Below, piece after piece: positions 41,554 through 51,584 of a stretch of 64,000 nucleotides of DNA. The notes under the pieces are model-generated. The model was not told the origin of the DNA. It saw only the letters and a list, made by a program, of their open reading frames with translations, and ran no database searches. The stretch is from Nitzschia sp. pyKryTriq1. Taxonomy: Eukaryota; Bacillariophyta; Bacillariophyceae; Bacillariales; Bacillariaceae. The stretch is from positions 1,178,001-1,242,000 of the forward strand of contig OY101130.1 in NCBI GenBank assembly GCA_956465555.1, in the 5' to 3' direction. The position numbers and the translations under genes were made by a program. The number at the start of each line of letters is the position of its first letter. Position 1 is the first letter of the stretch.

Positions 41554-42115
41554 AGTAGTAGAAAAGCAAGATCATGAATTTACGTACTGGATATCTCCTC
41601 CTACCACTACCTACCAAGACTACTCTACTAGCTAGTAGAGTAGCGTAGTAAAGGCTCTACTACTCTACTCTACTACTCCTAGTAGAGTAGAGAGTAGTAG
41701 AGTAGTAGTAGATCATAGTAGCCAGTAGTAGTAGACCACTCTACTAGTAGTAGTAGAGTAGACGGATGTAGTAGGAGTACTCTAGTCCTCTATTGCGGTG
41801 CCAAGAACCAAATGATATAGTCTTCTTCGACAATGAGATGTAAGCAGTACTCCTACTCACAGATTGTGAATCGTTCACTACTCTCTACTATACTCAATTA
41901 GTTTACGTAATACTCAAAAAGCTAATACTTCTACTACAAGTAGCTATTAGTATAGTAGAGTACGAAAACAAGTATCGAGCTATTCCTACTGTACTACTAC
42001 TAGTAGTAGTACCAGCAAGGAAACAGATAAATAATATTGTAGCAGTAGCTCAAAATTGTCTCTATTCTATGATATTATGCAGTCTATATGGGTTGGTGGG
42101 ATCGCGAAGTCTGCT
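41554..42115. other. Spacer between convergent genes, dense TAC/TAG palindromes
   Basis: From 41620 to 41790 nearly every base belongs to CTACTAC / GTAGTAG tracts arranged as inverted repeats (for example CTACTAGCTAGTAG, CTCCTAGTAGAG). Another dyad occurs at 41992-42011. No gene is seen. Confidence 0.55.
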
Positions 42116-42823
42116 TCAAGTCTGCTTCTTCAAAATCGATCTTCGCGAAGATTGGATGGCGGGGGCGACAACAACAGGAAGAACAATACCACACCGATGG
42201 TACTCCTCCCATGCCGTCTTAGCATCTTGTTGGGCTCTTTGAACTGCCTCCAAGGCCGATTGTGCTGTTTCCATACGTAAAACGAGACCAAGAGCCTCGT
42301 CTTTCTTGCCGATGATGCTCGAAGACGAGCATGATGGGGAGGATGATTCGAGCGAGGAATCGTCACTCCAAGAGCCACACGAGCTATGAAGAGATGCGTC
42401 TTCTTGCTGCTCTTGAATATCGGCAACAATAAACCACACATTCGCTCGGCGTTGTTCTTTTTGTTTCTTGATCTCGGATGAAATCACATGCTCCACACCT
42501 CGAGTGCAGTAAAAGGCATCGTCCTGATACTGTTGGTGGTGGTGGAAAGAGTGAAGCTGCTCGTACATGCACATGTGTTTCAGATCATTGATTTCTCGTT
42601 TGATCTCCCTAAACTCGGATCGAGAGTAATAAAGAGTGGATCGAGGCACGACTTCTTCGTCTGCGCATACGAATCGTCGGTAGACTTGAACATTGGGGCA
42701 GAACGAGACAGATCTCGTCTTTTGTGCTGCTGCCGACTTTGGTTCTTCGCTATCACCATCAGGGACGACTGTCACCGACACTGGAGACGATGGGCAATGC
42801 GAATGGAAGAATCGGATAGTCAT
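42116..42823 (-). CDS. Conserved-looking diatom protein of unknown function
   Basis: A 235-residue soluble protein without signal peptide. Its core reads SVSFCPNVQVYRRFVC..., then TLYYSRSEFREIKREINDL, then DDAFYCTRGVEHVIS and a charged KKQKEQRRANVWFIV...QRAQQDAKTAW tail. The order VSF...V, LYYS-x-x-[DE]-[FY]-x-x-[IF]-[KR], and [YC]-x-RG-[LV]-E is, from memory, a recurring pattern in small diatom proteins of unknown role. SVSF near the N-terminus also resembles stress-response or phosphatase-docking RVxF-like motifs, which is speculative. The C-terminus ends in a basic RRSILKK. It is a single exon. The neighbouring downstream gene on the other strand ends 560 bp away. Confidence 0.7.
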   Translation of the reverse strand: MTIRFFHSHCPSSPVSVTVVPDGDSEEPKSAAAQKTRSVSFCPNVQVYRRFVCADEEVVPRSTLYYSRSEFREIKREINDLKHMCMYEQLHSFHHHQQYQDDAFYCTRGVEHVISSEIKKQKEQRRANVWFIVADIQEQQEDASLHSSCGSWSDDSSLESSSPSCSSSSIIGKKDEALGLVLRMETAQSALEAVQRAQQDAKTAWEEYHRCGIVLPVVVAPAIQSSRRSILKKQT

Positions 42824-44499
42824 GGTTGGACAGTAATAGTAATAGTCGTGGGATTGCTACTGCTTTGAAGAAGAATCGGATGCTTGTGTTTTTATTTTAT
42901 GAGAGGATATAATATGGATGTATCGATTTGTCAATTATTTGCGAGGCTTCTGGCCTGATGACGGGAGAACCTCGGAATAATTCCGCATCGAGAGTTCGGA
43001 AATCGAAAGGGCCCGATAACTGTTACTTTCGAGACAAAAATTAGCAAGGAAGGCATCTCATGCACGTGCTGCTACCGGTGCTACAAACATACTGTGCTTG
43101 TAACTTACGTACACTCGGTTCGCCCGGAGTTCGGAAATCGAAAAAGGGATAGAACTACCGGTAGTACGCGTGGTAAAAAAGAGAGAACCCAACATCGAGA
43201 ACCAACAAAAGGAAGGCATCTTCGCAGGTTCTATCTTCCCGGTATTTTCCACGGGACGGGGTTCGAATTCTTTTGTCGTTTAATAATTGGAAATCTTGTG
43301 GGCCTTTATTAGTATGTTCCTTCGGACAAAATCTGATATACTGTGGGATAACGAAGGTTCGGTCTGCACTGAAATCACATAATGATAGAAGACAAAGAGA
43401 GTTCAGGTTACAAGATGTCGGGCTATTTTATTCAGCCGGGCGATCGTCGGTTCGCCCGTTTCCAATCTTGCTCTCTACTACTAGTACTACTACTACTAGT
43501 AGCTAGAGAAGAGAAGTACTACTAACGGTACTGCTTCTACATGTACAGTTACGTTAGTACAAGTAGTAGTAAAGGCTTCATTATTATTCAATCCAAGAAC
43601 GAGAACTCCGTCATTGGAGACTCATGCATGATACCGCATGGACAAAACGAACCAACATGAATAGGCTACTACTACTAGTAGTTAGTAGTACTAGTAGTAC
43701 CAGCAGTTCGTCGCAGAATGGATCTCGAAATAACTTCGATTTCATTTTTCGTCGGAAGAATTCTCATTCTACATTCTATTCTTTTTTAGATAGTGCTTGT
43801 GCTGAATAAAGCGTGATAATAGTTCTTCGACAATAACATGAAAGAGAACCGACGAGCCATGTGCCGTGCGTGGTGTGGACGACCGTTTCTTCTCCGAGCC
43901 GCGCAGAGATAGCTAGTAGTAGTAGTAGTAGTAAAAGCAGTAGGAGAGAAGAGACAGCTCGACACAAAGTACTGCTACTACAGGAGAGCATTACTTGGCG
44001 GCATGCAAAAACTGTTGTTGCCATGGGGATATCCAAGACACCATAGTGGCCGATAATGGAGTTACCCACAAGATTGGAAAATCCACCAAAGGCGGCATCA
44101 TCATTAGCAACACAGATTACTGCACACCTCCTTCTTAAACTTCGGAGCAGTGACATTTCCCAACCTCCCGTAACACCTTGCTCTGTAGAATCTGTGTGGA
44201 ATCATCTACCAGTTAGATATGTTAGAACGTGACGCTGTGCAACGAGCTGTAACACTTTGCTCTGTAGAATCTGTGTGGAATCATCTACCAGTTAGATATG
44301 TTAGAACATGTTAGTTACACTTTCCTGGAAGTATTAGCAAGGTACACGTATTAGCATCGCGAGAGTGTAAATAAGATAATGTCTATCATTAGCGCTACGA
44401 GTACACGTACAGTTAGTATCGCGTGCTCGCGCAGCCGTGTAGCAGTAATAGAGTATGAGTAGAGTGACGCATGCACGGCGCATGCATATGCTGCAGGAG
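42824..44499. other. Gene-poor spacer
   Basis: No gene is seen. GTTCGGAAATCGAAA occurs at about 42992 and again at about 43128, each followed after a spacer by GGAAGGCATCT, suggesting a diverged duplication (42992-43225). TAC/TAG dyads lie at 43480-43505 and 43670-43705. A 79-bp tandem duplication follows at 44171-44310. Confidence 0.45.
44171..44310. repeat. Tandem duplication, 61-bp block at 79-bp spacing
   Basis: TAACACCTTGCTCTGTAGAA...CCAGTTAGATATGTTAGAAC at 44171-44231 recurs at 44250-44310 with about one substitution. The bases between (GACGCTGTGCAACGAGC) are not repeated. It is noncoding. Confidence 0.85.
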
Positions 44500-44519
44500 A
44501 AAAGAAAGATCAACACGAC

Positions 44520-45090
44520 AACGACCGACCGACCATGACGTCGCTGGTTGATCTTGTTTTGTTCCTCTATTTCGCGACGGGCGATGGTGCATCCGCCACG
44601 GATGGAGGCGATGGGCGTGGCATAGGTCATAAAAACGAGGATCGAACACTCCTCCTCGAACAAGGAGGGACGGGAGGTCGCATTGGTATGATCATGTGTC
44701 GTATTGGCTCTGTTCTTGACGTTGATTCGCTGACTTGACGCCCACCGAATATCAAGCCGTTCTTCAACAAGAACACGCTCATGGCGAAACCATCAACTCG
44801 TTTGGATCATCCGAGGCCAGCATGCCGCCAAATATGATGAACTATATGGGCCAATCGCTGGACATCAGATTGAGAAGACTGCAATCAAGAAGGAACCCAA
44901 GCCCTGAACTACCTCGGCAAACGTGACCTCTACCGATGAAACGAAGAAATCAGCCCACACTCCGGACGAGCGGCGACGATCAGATTTGCACATCAGTCGG
45001 CAGCATCCTCGACTTCCGACATCATCATCATCATCATCATCGCACTCGAATCCTATTCTTTCCATTCATTCCAATCCCAATCAGTCCATT
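44520..45090 (+). pseudogene. Probable remnant of an I29-domain gene
   Basis: At 44726 a frame opens with FADLTPTEYQAVLQQEHAHG, an excellent match to the end of an I29 (cathepsin propeptide-like) domain, as in KFNEYADLTTEEYKYM of the gene at 3142. No start codon, signal peptide or upstream half of the domain is found in the same frame: a stop (TGA at 44723) lies directly before it. Downstream coding character changes frame (PIAGHQIEKTAIKKEPKP, then a Ser-rich stretch ending near 45060). The simplest reading is a host gene fragment decayed by frameshifts. A gene with unrecognised introns is possible, but no good AG acceptor precedes FADLT. Confidence 0.4.
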
Positions 45091-45572
45091 CTAGTCTAGT
45101 CTATAGTCAAATAATCATGGTCGCTGCTGCTAGCTTTGCCACTACTCTCGAGTAGTGGATTAGAGAAGAGTATATCTACTTTACTACTACTACTAGAGCT
45201 AGAGTAGTAGTGGTAGTGGTATTAGTAGTAGATTCTGGCTAGTAGTAGACTAGATATCGGAGGAGGCAGGAGCTGGATCATATCATAGGAAGATCGCTAT
45301 ATGGGCAGTACTATCAGTATTCGTAGTACGTACTCAATGCCTACTCTGGAGTACAGTAGCACAAGCAGTCCGCAAATTAGGCCTTGTTGGTCCCCCTCAC
45401 TCACTCTCGAGACTCGAGAACGAATTCCTTTTCTTCTTGTTCCTCCCCGCCGACACCACGTCCTTCCATTCGTATCGTCACAAGAACATAATATTTGTAT
45501 ATACCCTTCCTCAAACAAACAGGAACAACCACATCAAGTGGCTGATGATTTCTCGTAATTGTTGTTCTTCCG
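45091..45572. other. Spacer between the gene remnant and the EF-hand gene
   Basis: TAC/TAG/CTAGAGC tracts occupy 45150-45255. The rest has no gene signal. The frames at 45297-45558 are shadows without a signature. Confidence 0.4.
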
Positions 45573-46845
45573 TTATTGGGTCTTGGTCTTGGTTTTGGTC
45601 TTGGCTTGGACATTATTACTGTTGTTATTGTTATTCGATTTCGCTGCCAGTCGTTGAAAGAAATCATCAATTTGAAGAAGACTCCAGGGAATCAACATGA
45701 GAGACAGGACAGTCGACAGTAACGTCAAGGGAATGGTATTCCATACCGATTCGGGAATGGCCTGAATCCAACCATGAACGACTTGAAAGGCATCTTGAAG
45801 AACGGTAGTAGGTACTTGTGGTAGTTTGGATCCCCAAAAGTCGATTGCTAGACTCCACAAATGTTCCAAAGTCAATTCCATGGTATTCGCCCATTCATTA
45901 TGTTCATCCAATGTCGAAAGTATATAATAACTGTACGCAATGATCCAAGAGATGCCATTCAATACTAGTTGAGCAATCATGGGAACAATCAATAACGTAC
46001 ATGCGTATTGAATGGCCACTCTCATCATGACATTTCCAAACAAGACCATCATGACAGCTTCAAATTCGTCCCGATCCAAATGTCCTGATCCATCGGCATC
46101 CATTTTCACAAATACCGCATGACATTTGTCTCTGGAAATTGGCTGTAATTGTAGTCGATTATAGTCAATTGTCAGTTGTCAATTGTAATTGGAATTGTAA
46201 ATATATAAAGAAACGGGATAGATGGATGGATGGATGGATGGATGGATGTATGAAAAAAGAAGAGAGAAAAAGAAAAGTTAGAATGGGAAGAAGAACATTT
46301 GTAGATACTAGCTAGAAGCCATCACGCGTTTCATCCATTCCTTCTTTTCCAACACCACCAACAACCAACGACAATTTTCATCCATCCATCCATCCATCCA
46401 TCCATCCATACTACTACTAGGAACAAACGTATATTACCATTACATTACGTACCTTACAAGCCGCCGGTCCCGCATACGTTCCCAGTTTGAGATGAATCAA
46501 GAGCAGGCCGGAATACAATTCCTTCTCGTCAATCGTCCCCGATCCATCTTGATCGACCAATTCAAAGGCATTGGCAATCATCCCCTGAAACATTTTGGTC
46601 CGGCACAACCAAGACGATGATTTTTTGGTTTCTTTCAGTCGTTCCTCGTCCGCTTGGGGCTTGATATTTTTGGCCGTTCTTGTTGTGGTAGGCGCCGCCG
46701 CAAGAACTGGAACAACTGCTGCTCGTGGTGGAGGGATGACTTCGGGTTCAGGGAAGACGACAAGTTTCTTGTTCTTGTTGCGATGAGGAAAGAAACGCGA
46801 GAGAGGATTTTTCTTGTGGTGGTGCTGGTGGTCGGCGGATGCCAT
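45573..46845 (-). CDS. EF-hand calcium-binding membrane protein (two exons)
   Basis: Exons 46453..46845 and 45573..46142 give 320 residues. The 310-bp intron (GTACGT...TTACAG, phase 0) carries CATC/GATG microsatellites. Two canonical EF-hands are seen: DQDGSGTIDEKE (98-109, exon 1) and DADGSGHLDRDE (146-157, exon 2). Both have ligands at positions 1, 3, 5 and 12, so both should bind calcium. A short N-terminal basic/Pro-rich region precedes them. After EF2 come membrane segments MMRVAIQYACTLLIVPMIAQLVL and GISWIIAYSYYIL, then an amphipathic stretch and a last hydrophobic segment (TIPLTLLSTVLSLMLIPWSLL) before an Asn/Lys tail. It therefore looks like a calcium-sensing membrane protein, but channel or transporter function is not established. 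The splice choice is supported by the continuous EF pair. Confidence 0.85.
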
Positions 46846-47455
46846 GATGATGATGATTCTATACGATTCTTCTGTTTGAAGGTAGGTGCAGTGTATGTAT
46901 GTATGATGATTTTATGATTCTCAGTGCAGTACAAGTACCACCTCTACTTTTGGTTGATGATGATGATGATGATGGATATGGATATGGATATAGTTGCGAC
47001 TGACTGCACCAAATGATGCGATGATGCGACGAGCGACGACAGAAGAAGAAGAAGATGATGATGATGATCTGATGAATGATGGGAAGCCCGAGATGCGGCG
47101 ATGAGAATTCTTGAAGTCGCCACCATGCATGGTCGAAAGATCGCGTTGGTGTTGTGATCTTGCGATTATAATATATTATTGACAAAATCAAATCAAATCA
47201 AATCGGGGGAGGGGGAGGGGCGGGGGGCCGCCTCGGCTACAGTACCAGTACCAAATCGGACATTCGCCCCCTTTTCCTGCGAGATGGTCGTCGTCGTTCG
47301 CGTTCGTTTCGTTCGTTTCGTTACTGTGATTTTGGCGTCCTGCCGTCCCCCGTATGATGACATTTCCACCTTATAATACCGGTACCACCGGTACCTACCG
47401 GTACTACTCTCTCTCTCTTGTTGAGTTCACAAGCCAAACCAAACCAAACCAAACA
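46846..47455. other. Divergent promoter region
   Basis: ATGATGATG and GGATATGGATATGGATATAG tracts lie at 46956-46993. A G-rich stretch (GGGGGAGGGGGAGGGGCGGGG) is at about 47204-47226. AATACCGGTACCACCGGTACCTACCGGTAC at 47376-47405 comes just before the start of the Nudix-HAD gene. No gene is seen. Confidence 0.5.
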
Positions 47456-49021
47456 ATGGACGTCTTGCTATTTGCCGCCTCAACCATAGCGACAACAGGT
47501 CTGTTGTGGTTGTCGGATCGTCGTCGTCGTCGTCGTGGCGATGATGATGATGACAAGAACAAGATCGAAAATACGATCCAATCAAGGGAGAGTAATACTA
47601 CTAGCAGCAAGGAGAAGAAGGAGAAGAAGAAATCCTTGCAAGAAGAATTACTAGACGGAACCTCCTTGAATGCTAAAGAACGAGTCTGTACGGTATCCTA
47701 TCCCGACAATGTACCACTGGTAGGCGTCTATCATGATCGTGCTCAAATGCGTCTTGAAAAATTATGGCATCGTGCGACCTATTGTGTGATTCGACATGAA
47801 CCGGCCCATTTACCGAGCCATCCTCAAGACGATATTTACGTATTGATTCAAAAACGATCCGCCCAAAAAGATTATTGTCCTGGAAAACTCGATCCGACTC
47901 CCGGTGGTGTCGTGGGATATGGAGAAGACTATCAAGACAATATCCAACGGGAATTACTAGAAGAAATGGGAATTGATACTACCACTAGTACTGCTAGTAC
48001 TACTAGTACATCATCATCATCATCACTCAAAAAGCAACTCTTTACGTTTCCCTATCAAGATGATACCGTCAAAGTCTTTGGTGGATTCTTTGAATGTACC
48101 TATCGAGGAACGATGCAGGAATTGAAATTACAACCAGAAGAAGTCGACCAAGTCATTCGTATCAATCTACAAGACTTACGACATCAAATGAAACATTCCC
48201 CGGACGAATTCATGCCCGATTCGATCTACGCCATGGAATTGTACTTTCAACATCAAGGAGATTTAAAAGTTCAGAGACGATTCCTCAAGGGATCGTCGAG
48301 TGATTTGACTCACTTTCAGAAACGTCCAAAAGTCCAAGCGATGTTCTTTGATTGTGATGATTGTTTGTACTTTGATAATTGGAAGACGGCCCGACGGTTG
48401 ACCCACAAGATTGATGAATGGTGTACCAAACGACATGGATTGCCCTCGGGGCGTGCCTATCAACTGTACAAACAATATGGAACGGCATTACGGGGCTTGT
48501 TGGCAGAAGGGTATTTGGAAGACACACCCCAAGCGATTGATGCGTATTTGGAAGATGTTCATGATATTGGCATTGGCGTCGACCCGAATTTGATTGGTCC
48601 CGATCCTCGTTTGCAACAGGTCTTGTCCCGTCTTGATCCTACCATTCCCCGATATATCTTTACGGCCAGTGTCGAAGCTCATGCCCGTCGTTGCATTCGT
48701 GCTCTGGGTATTGAACAATACTTTGAAAAGACGATTATTGATTGTAAAAGGTGTGATTTGGAAACCAAACACAGTCAACACTCGTTTGCCAAGGCGATGG
48801 AAATTGCCAACGTGACGGATCCTCAAGCGTGCTTATTTTTCGACGACTCGTTGACCAACATTCAAGCGGCACGTCATGTAGGATGGAGAAGTGTCTTGGT
48901 CGGCAAGATCGCTCGTGATACTGGAGAGGATATTTCCTCGGAACATGCCGAATTGGAAATCGATACCATTCATGAAATCGAATCGGTATTGCCAGAACTA
49001 TTCGTTGAGGTATACGTCTAG
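47456..49021 (+). CDS. Nudix hydrolase fused to a HAD-type phosphatase, membrane-anchored
   Basis: A 521-residue protein from ATG 47456 (ACAATGG). The N-terminal MDVLLFAASTIATTGLLWL plus Arg run looks like a signal anchor. The Nudix domain (about 100-285) shows WHRATYCVI, VLIQKRS, and a perfect Nudix box at 151-173 (G-x5-E-x7-REL-x-EE-x-GI). The WHR...QKRS...P pattern is closest to the YfcD/isopentenyl-diphosphate isomerase-like subgroup. The HAD domain (about 294-510) has motif I FFDCDDCLY (D299, D301), motif II-like FTAS, a Lys region and motif IV FFDDS. That layout resembles pyrimidine 5'-nucleotidase (SDT1/Phm8-like) HADs. The pairing suggests two steps on one nucleotide or diphosphate: pyrophosphate cleavage followed by dephosphorylation. 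All catalytic residues of both domains seem present. Substrate and topology are inferred. Confidence 0.87.
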   Translation: MDVLLFAASTIATTGLLWLSDRRRRRRGDDDDDKNKIENTIQSRESNTTSSKEKKEKKKSLQEELLDGTSLNAKERVCTVSYPDNVPLVGVYHDRAQMRLEKLWHRATYCVIRHEPAHLPSHPQDDIYVLIQKRSAQKDYCPGKLDPTPGGVVGYGEDYQDNIQRELLEEMGIDTTTSTASTTSTSSSSSLKKQLFTFPYQDDTVKVFGGFFECTYRGTMQELKLQPEEVDQVIRINLQDLRHQMKHSPDEFMPDSIYAMELYFQHQGDLKVQRRFLKGSSSDLTHFQKRPKVQAMFFDCDDCLYFDNWKTARRLTHKIDEWCTKRHGLPSGRAYQLYKQYGTALRGLLAEGYLEDTPQAIDAYLEDVHDIGIGVDPNLIGPDPRLQQVLSRLDPTIPRYIFTASVEAHARRCIRALGIEQYFEKTIIDCKRCDLETKHSQHSFAKAMEIANVTDPQACLFFDDSLTNIQAARHVGWRSVLVGKIARDTGEDISSEHAELEIDTIHEIESVLPELFVEVYV

Positions 49022-49304
49022 CAGTAGTAGCAGTAGTAGTAGTAGTAGCAGTAGTAGTAGTATTAGTAGTAACGTTATTTTGTTAGAACTACCGTACTCT
49101 ACTACAGTACGTGTACTACCAGCTAGCAGTAGTATTCACACATAATCCCACAGACAAACCGTATCAAGTACTCGTAGACTATGACTACTACAATTTTTAT
49201 TGCACGACATTTCAAAACTGCTGTAGGATCGATATCGGAGCCCATATAGTACACAGTACGCTACAAACCAAGCTGTTATACTTCTGAACTGAAAAAGAGA
49301 TCTA
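49022..49304. other. Spacer between convergent genes
   Basis: Directly after the stop there is a GTAGTAGCAGTAGTAG tract (49022-49070) and then CTACCGTACTCTACTACAGTACG. The remainder shows nothing. Confidence 0.4.
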
Positions 49305-50804
49305 CTAGAATATTTGTGGAATGGCATCATCGTCGTCGTCGTCGTCATCCTCATCATCATCCTCAACGTGACCCGGCACGGCGGCTGCCGATAGTAGTCG
49401 TGACAGAGACGCCAGTCCTTGCAGTAATCGTGGATCGTTCAATTCACCTCCGGGTACACCTGCCGCCTTGGCAGAGGGAGTATGTGCCTTCATGAATTGT
49501 TTTCGTTCATATTCGGCGGCATCTTGTCCCGTCCGCTTGACCTTGGTCTGGGCTACCACCAAATCCCGCTTACTCATCGGACGTAGCTTTGGCAATGGTT
49601 GTGGTGATGGTTTCTCTTCTACTTTCTTTTCCTCCTTCTTCTTCATGCCATCTTGGTTGGGTTTGGGTTTGGGTTTGGTCATGACGGCAGTACGAGAATG
49701 TTCCTTCATGACTTCCCGTACCGATTCCAATGCGGCACATTGACATAATTCTTTCAAATCACTTCCGGAATATCCCTTGAGATTTTTGGCCAAGTCTGGC
49801 AAGTATTGTTGGGCCGACATATCGAGTGGATGATGTGCCAGCGTCAATTGTAAAATTTGCAATCGTCCTTGGGCCGTGGGCAATTCAATCCGAAACAGAC
49901 GGGGCAAGCGTCGTAAAATTGCACTATCGACTTGATTGGGACGATTCGTCGCACCCAATACCAATACGGGTTGGACGTCTTGTCGGGTCGAAATCCCATC
50001 CCACAAGGTCAAGAATTCGGCCTTGATGGCATTGCCAGCCGAATTTTCACTTCCATCGCGGGGATTGAGAAAGGTATCGAGTTCATCGACAAAGATAATG
50101 GAGGGTGCCAATTTTCTCGCGAGAGAAAAAATGGCATCAATCAATTTGTTGCTCTCGCCAAACCATTTGCTCATGATTTTGGATAATTTGACCGCAATAA
50201 ACGTCGCATTGGCTTCCTTGGCAATCGCCTTGGCGAGCATGGTTTTGCCCGTTCCGGGAGGACCGTACAATAAAATGCCACCGGGTGCTTGGAGGAGCGG
50301 CGAGGTGGCAAACAAATCGGGACGTTGCAGGGGCAGGACGGCCAATTCCCACAATTCTTGTTTCATGTCATCAATGCCGCCAATATCTCCAAAATGAATC
50401 GGAATATCTTGTGGATCAATCACATCTTGGGCAATTTGACGTTCATAATTCGTCAATGCCAAGGTGGAGGAATCAATCGGATCGCCACGTTGTTCCAGTA
50501 GATACGCCAGACGTTTTTCGGCAGCCGAAAGCGCGGCTTGATTCTCTTCGTCGGGTCCATTGGCCGAATTAATGCCCTTGATGAGTTTGGTAATGAGAAT
50601 ACTGGCAATGTACGAAGTCACGCAGACGGCACCCAGTTCCAAGAACAAACCGACTAGAGCGACCATGAAATCATTGCCACTGCTGCTGCCGTCACCGCCT
50701 GCTGTTCCTCCTCCTGCTCCTACTTTGGACTTGTCTTTGTTTTTTCCTCCGACAGACGAGAAGGATTTCCACCAACCCGAGGACGAAGAGGACTCGACCG
50801 ACAT
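49305..50804 (-). CDS. AAA ATPase, Msp1/ATAD1-like membrane extractase
   Basis: A 499-residue AAA protein. An N-terminal Ser/Gly-rich segment is followed by one membrane helix (about 45-72: FMVALVGLFLELGAVCVTSYIASIL). The AAA core then has IHFGDIGGIDDMKQEL, LPLQRPDLF, Walker A GPPGTGKT (181-188), Walker B IIFVDELD (236-243), sensor-1 GATNRP, and RRLPRLFRIELP carrying the arginine finger. LKGYSGSDLKELC is the typical sensor-2 region. The arrangement of TM helix plus single AAA domain matches Msp1/ATAD1, which removes mislocalised tail-anchored proteins from the mitochondrial outer membrane and peroxisomes. The C-terminal extension is Lys/Glu/Asp-rich and longer than in yeast Msp1. All ATPase motifs look intact, so it should be active. 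A plastid-envelope location cannot be excluded. Confidence 0.92.
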   Translation of the reverse strand: MSVESSSSSGWWKSFSSVGGKNKDKSKVGAGGGTAGGDGSSSGNDFMVALVGLFLELGAVCVTSYIASILITKLIKGINSANGPDEENQAALSAAEKRLAYLLEQRGDPIDSSTLALTNYERQIAQDVIDPQDIPIHFGDIGGIDDMKQELWELAVLPLQRPDLFATSPLLQAPGGILLYGPPGTGKTMLAKAIAKEANATFIAVKLSKIMSKWFGESNKLIDAIFSLARKLAPSIIFVDELDTFLNPRDGSENSAGNAIKAEFLTLWDGISTRQDVQPVLVLGATNRPNQVDSAILRRLPRLFRIELPTAQGRLQILQLTLAHHPLDMSAQQYLPDLAKNLKGYSGSDLKELCQCAALESVREVMKEHSRTAVMTKPKPKPNQDGMKKKEEKKVEEKPSPQPLPKLRPMSKRDLVVAQTKVKRTGQDAAEYERKQFMKAHTPSAKAAGVPGGELNDPRLLQGLASLSRLLSAAAVPGHVEDDDEDDDDDDDDAIPQIF

Positions 50805-51584
50805 TATTACGTATGGTCGGCGGTTGATACTATATGTACGTAGACTACTCGGTAGCTTGTTGTAGCAGTAGTAGAGGAGGACACTACCGGTACGGTACGG
50901 TATAGTGGTAAAATGAGATATATGAGACGGGAAAGCTGAAAAATATAAGAAGTCAAGTCAAGTCGATTTTATGATGGTACCGATAACCTAATTTTTCTCC
51001 AACAACTATATTTTGGTGTGACGCAACGCGAGGGATGCGATGGTATGGTGAGGAGGAAGAATGAAAAGGAATGAATGAATATTTTAATATGAGAATCAAG
51101 GAAAAAAGGTGCGGTGGGGAAGGATCGACGCGCGCTCGGCCAGCGAATGCGACGACGACAAAAAGCGCAGCGCGAAAAAAGTGAAGATCGCTGAAAACGG
51201 GGTAAATAAGTACGTCATTCATCCGATCTTCTCCGCTCTCTTCGTTCGCCGGTATTGCAGTATTTACAGCACAGTAGCTGCAATAATCCAAATCAAAAGA
51301 AGCCAAAAAGCCCGCATAGTCTATTCCACCGAACTGACACATCAATCAAACATCAAACTATCGGTACCGGGTACGCACCAACCGCCCCCACCAGGCGGCA
51401 TTATTACTGCCGACATTGGTTTGCCGGTCGGCCCTTATATTGCTATCTACTAGCTATTTGTCTGTCGAAAGTAGACTCTAGTAGAGTAGTGAGTGCTGTC
51501 AAGGTATTCCCGCTTTGACTTTCCATCGATATATATACCGGACCGGTACTGTACGTATCAGCAGAAAAGCTCGACGATAATATC
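50805..51584. other. Divergent promoter region
   Basis: ACACTACCGGTACGGTACGG lies at 50881-50901, TCGGTACCGGGTACGC near 51360, and ATATATATACCGGACCGGTACTG at about 51528-51550, about 40 bp before the next ATG. No gene is supported in the frames at 50953-51453. Confidence 0.45.
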
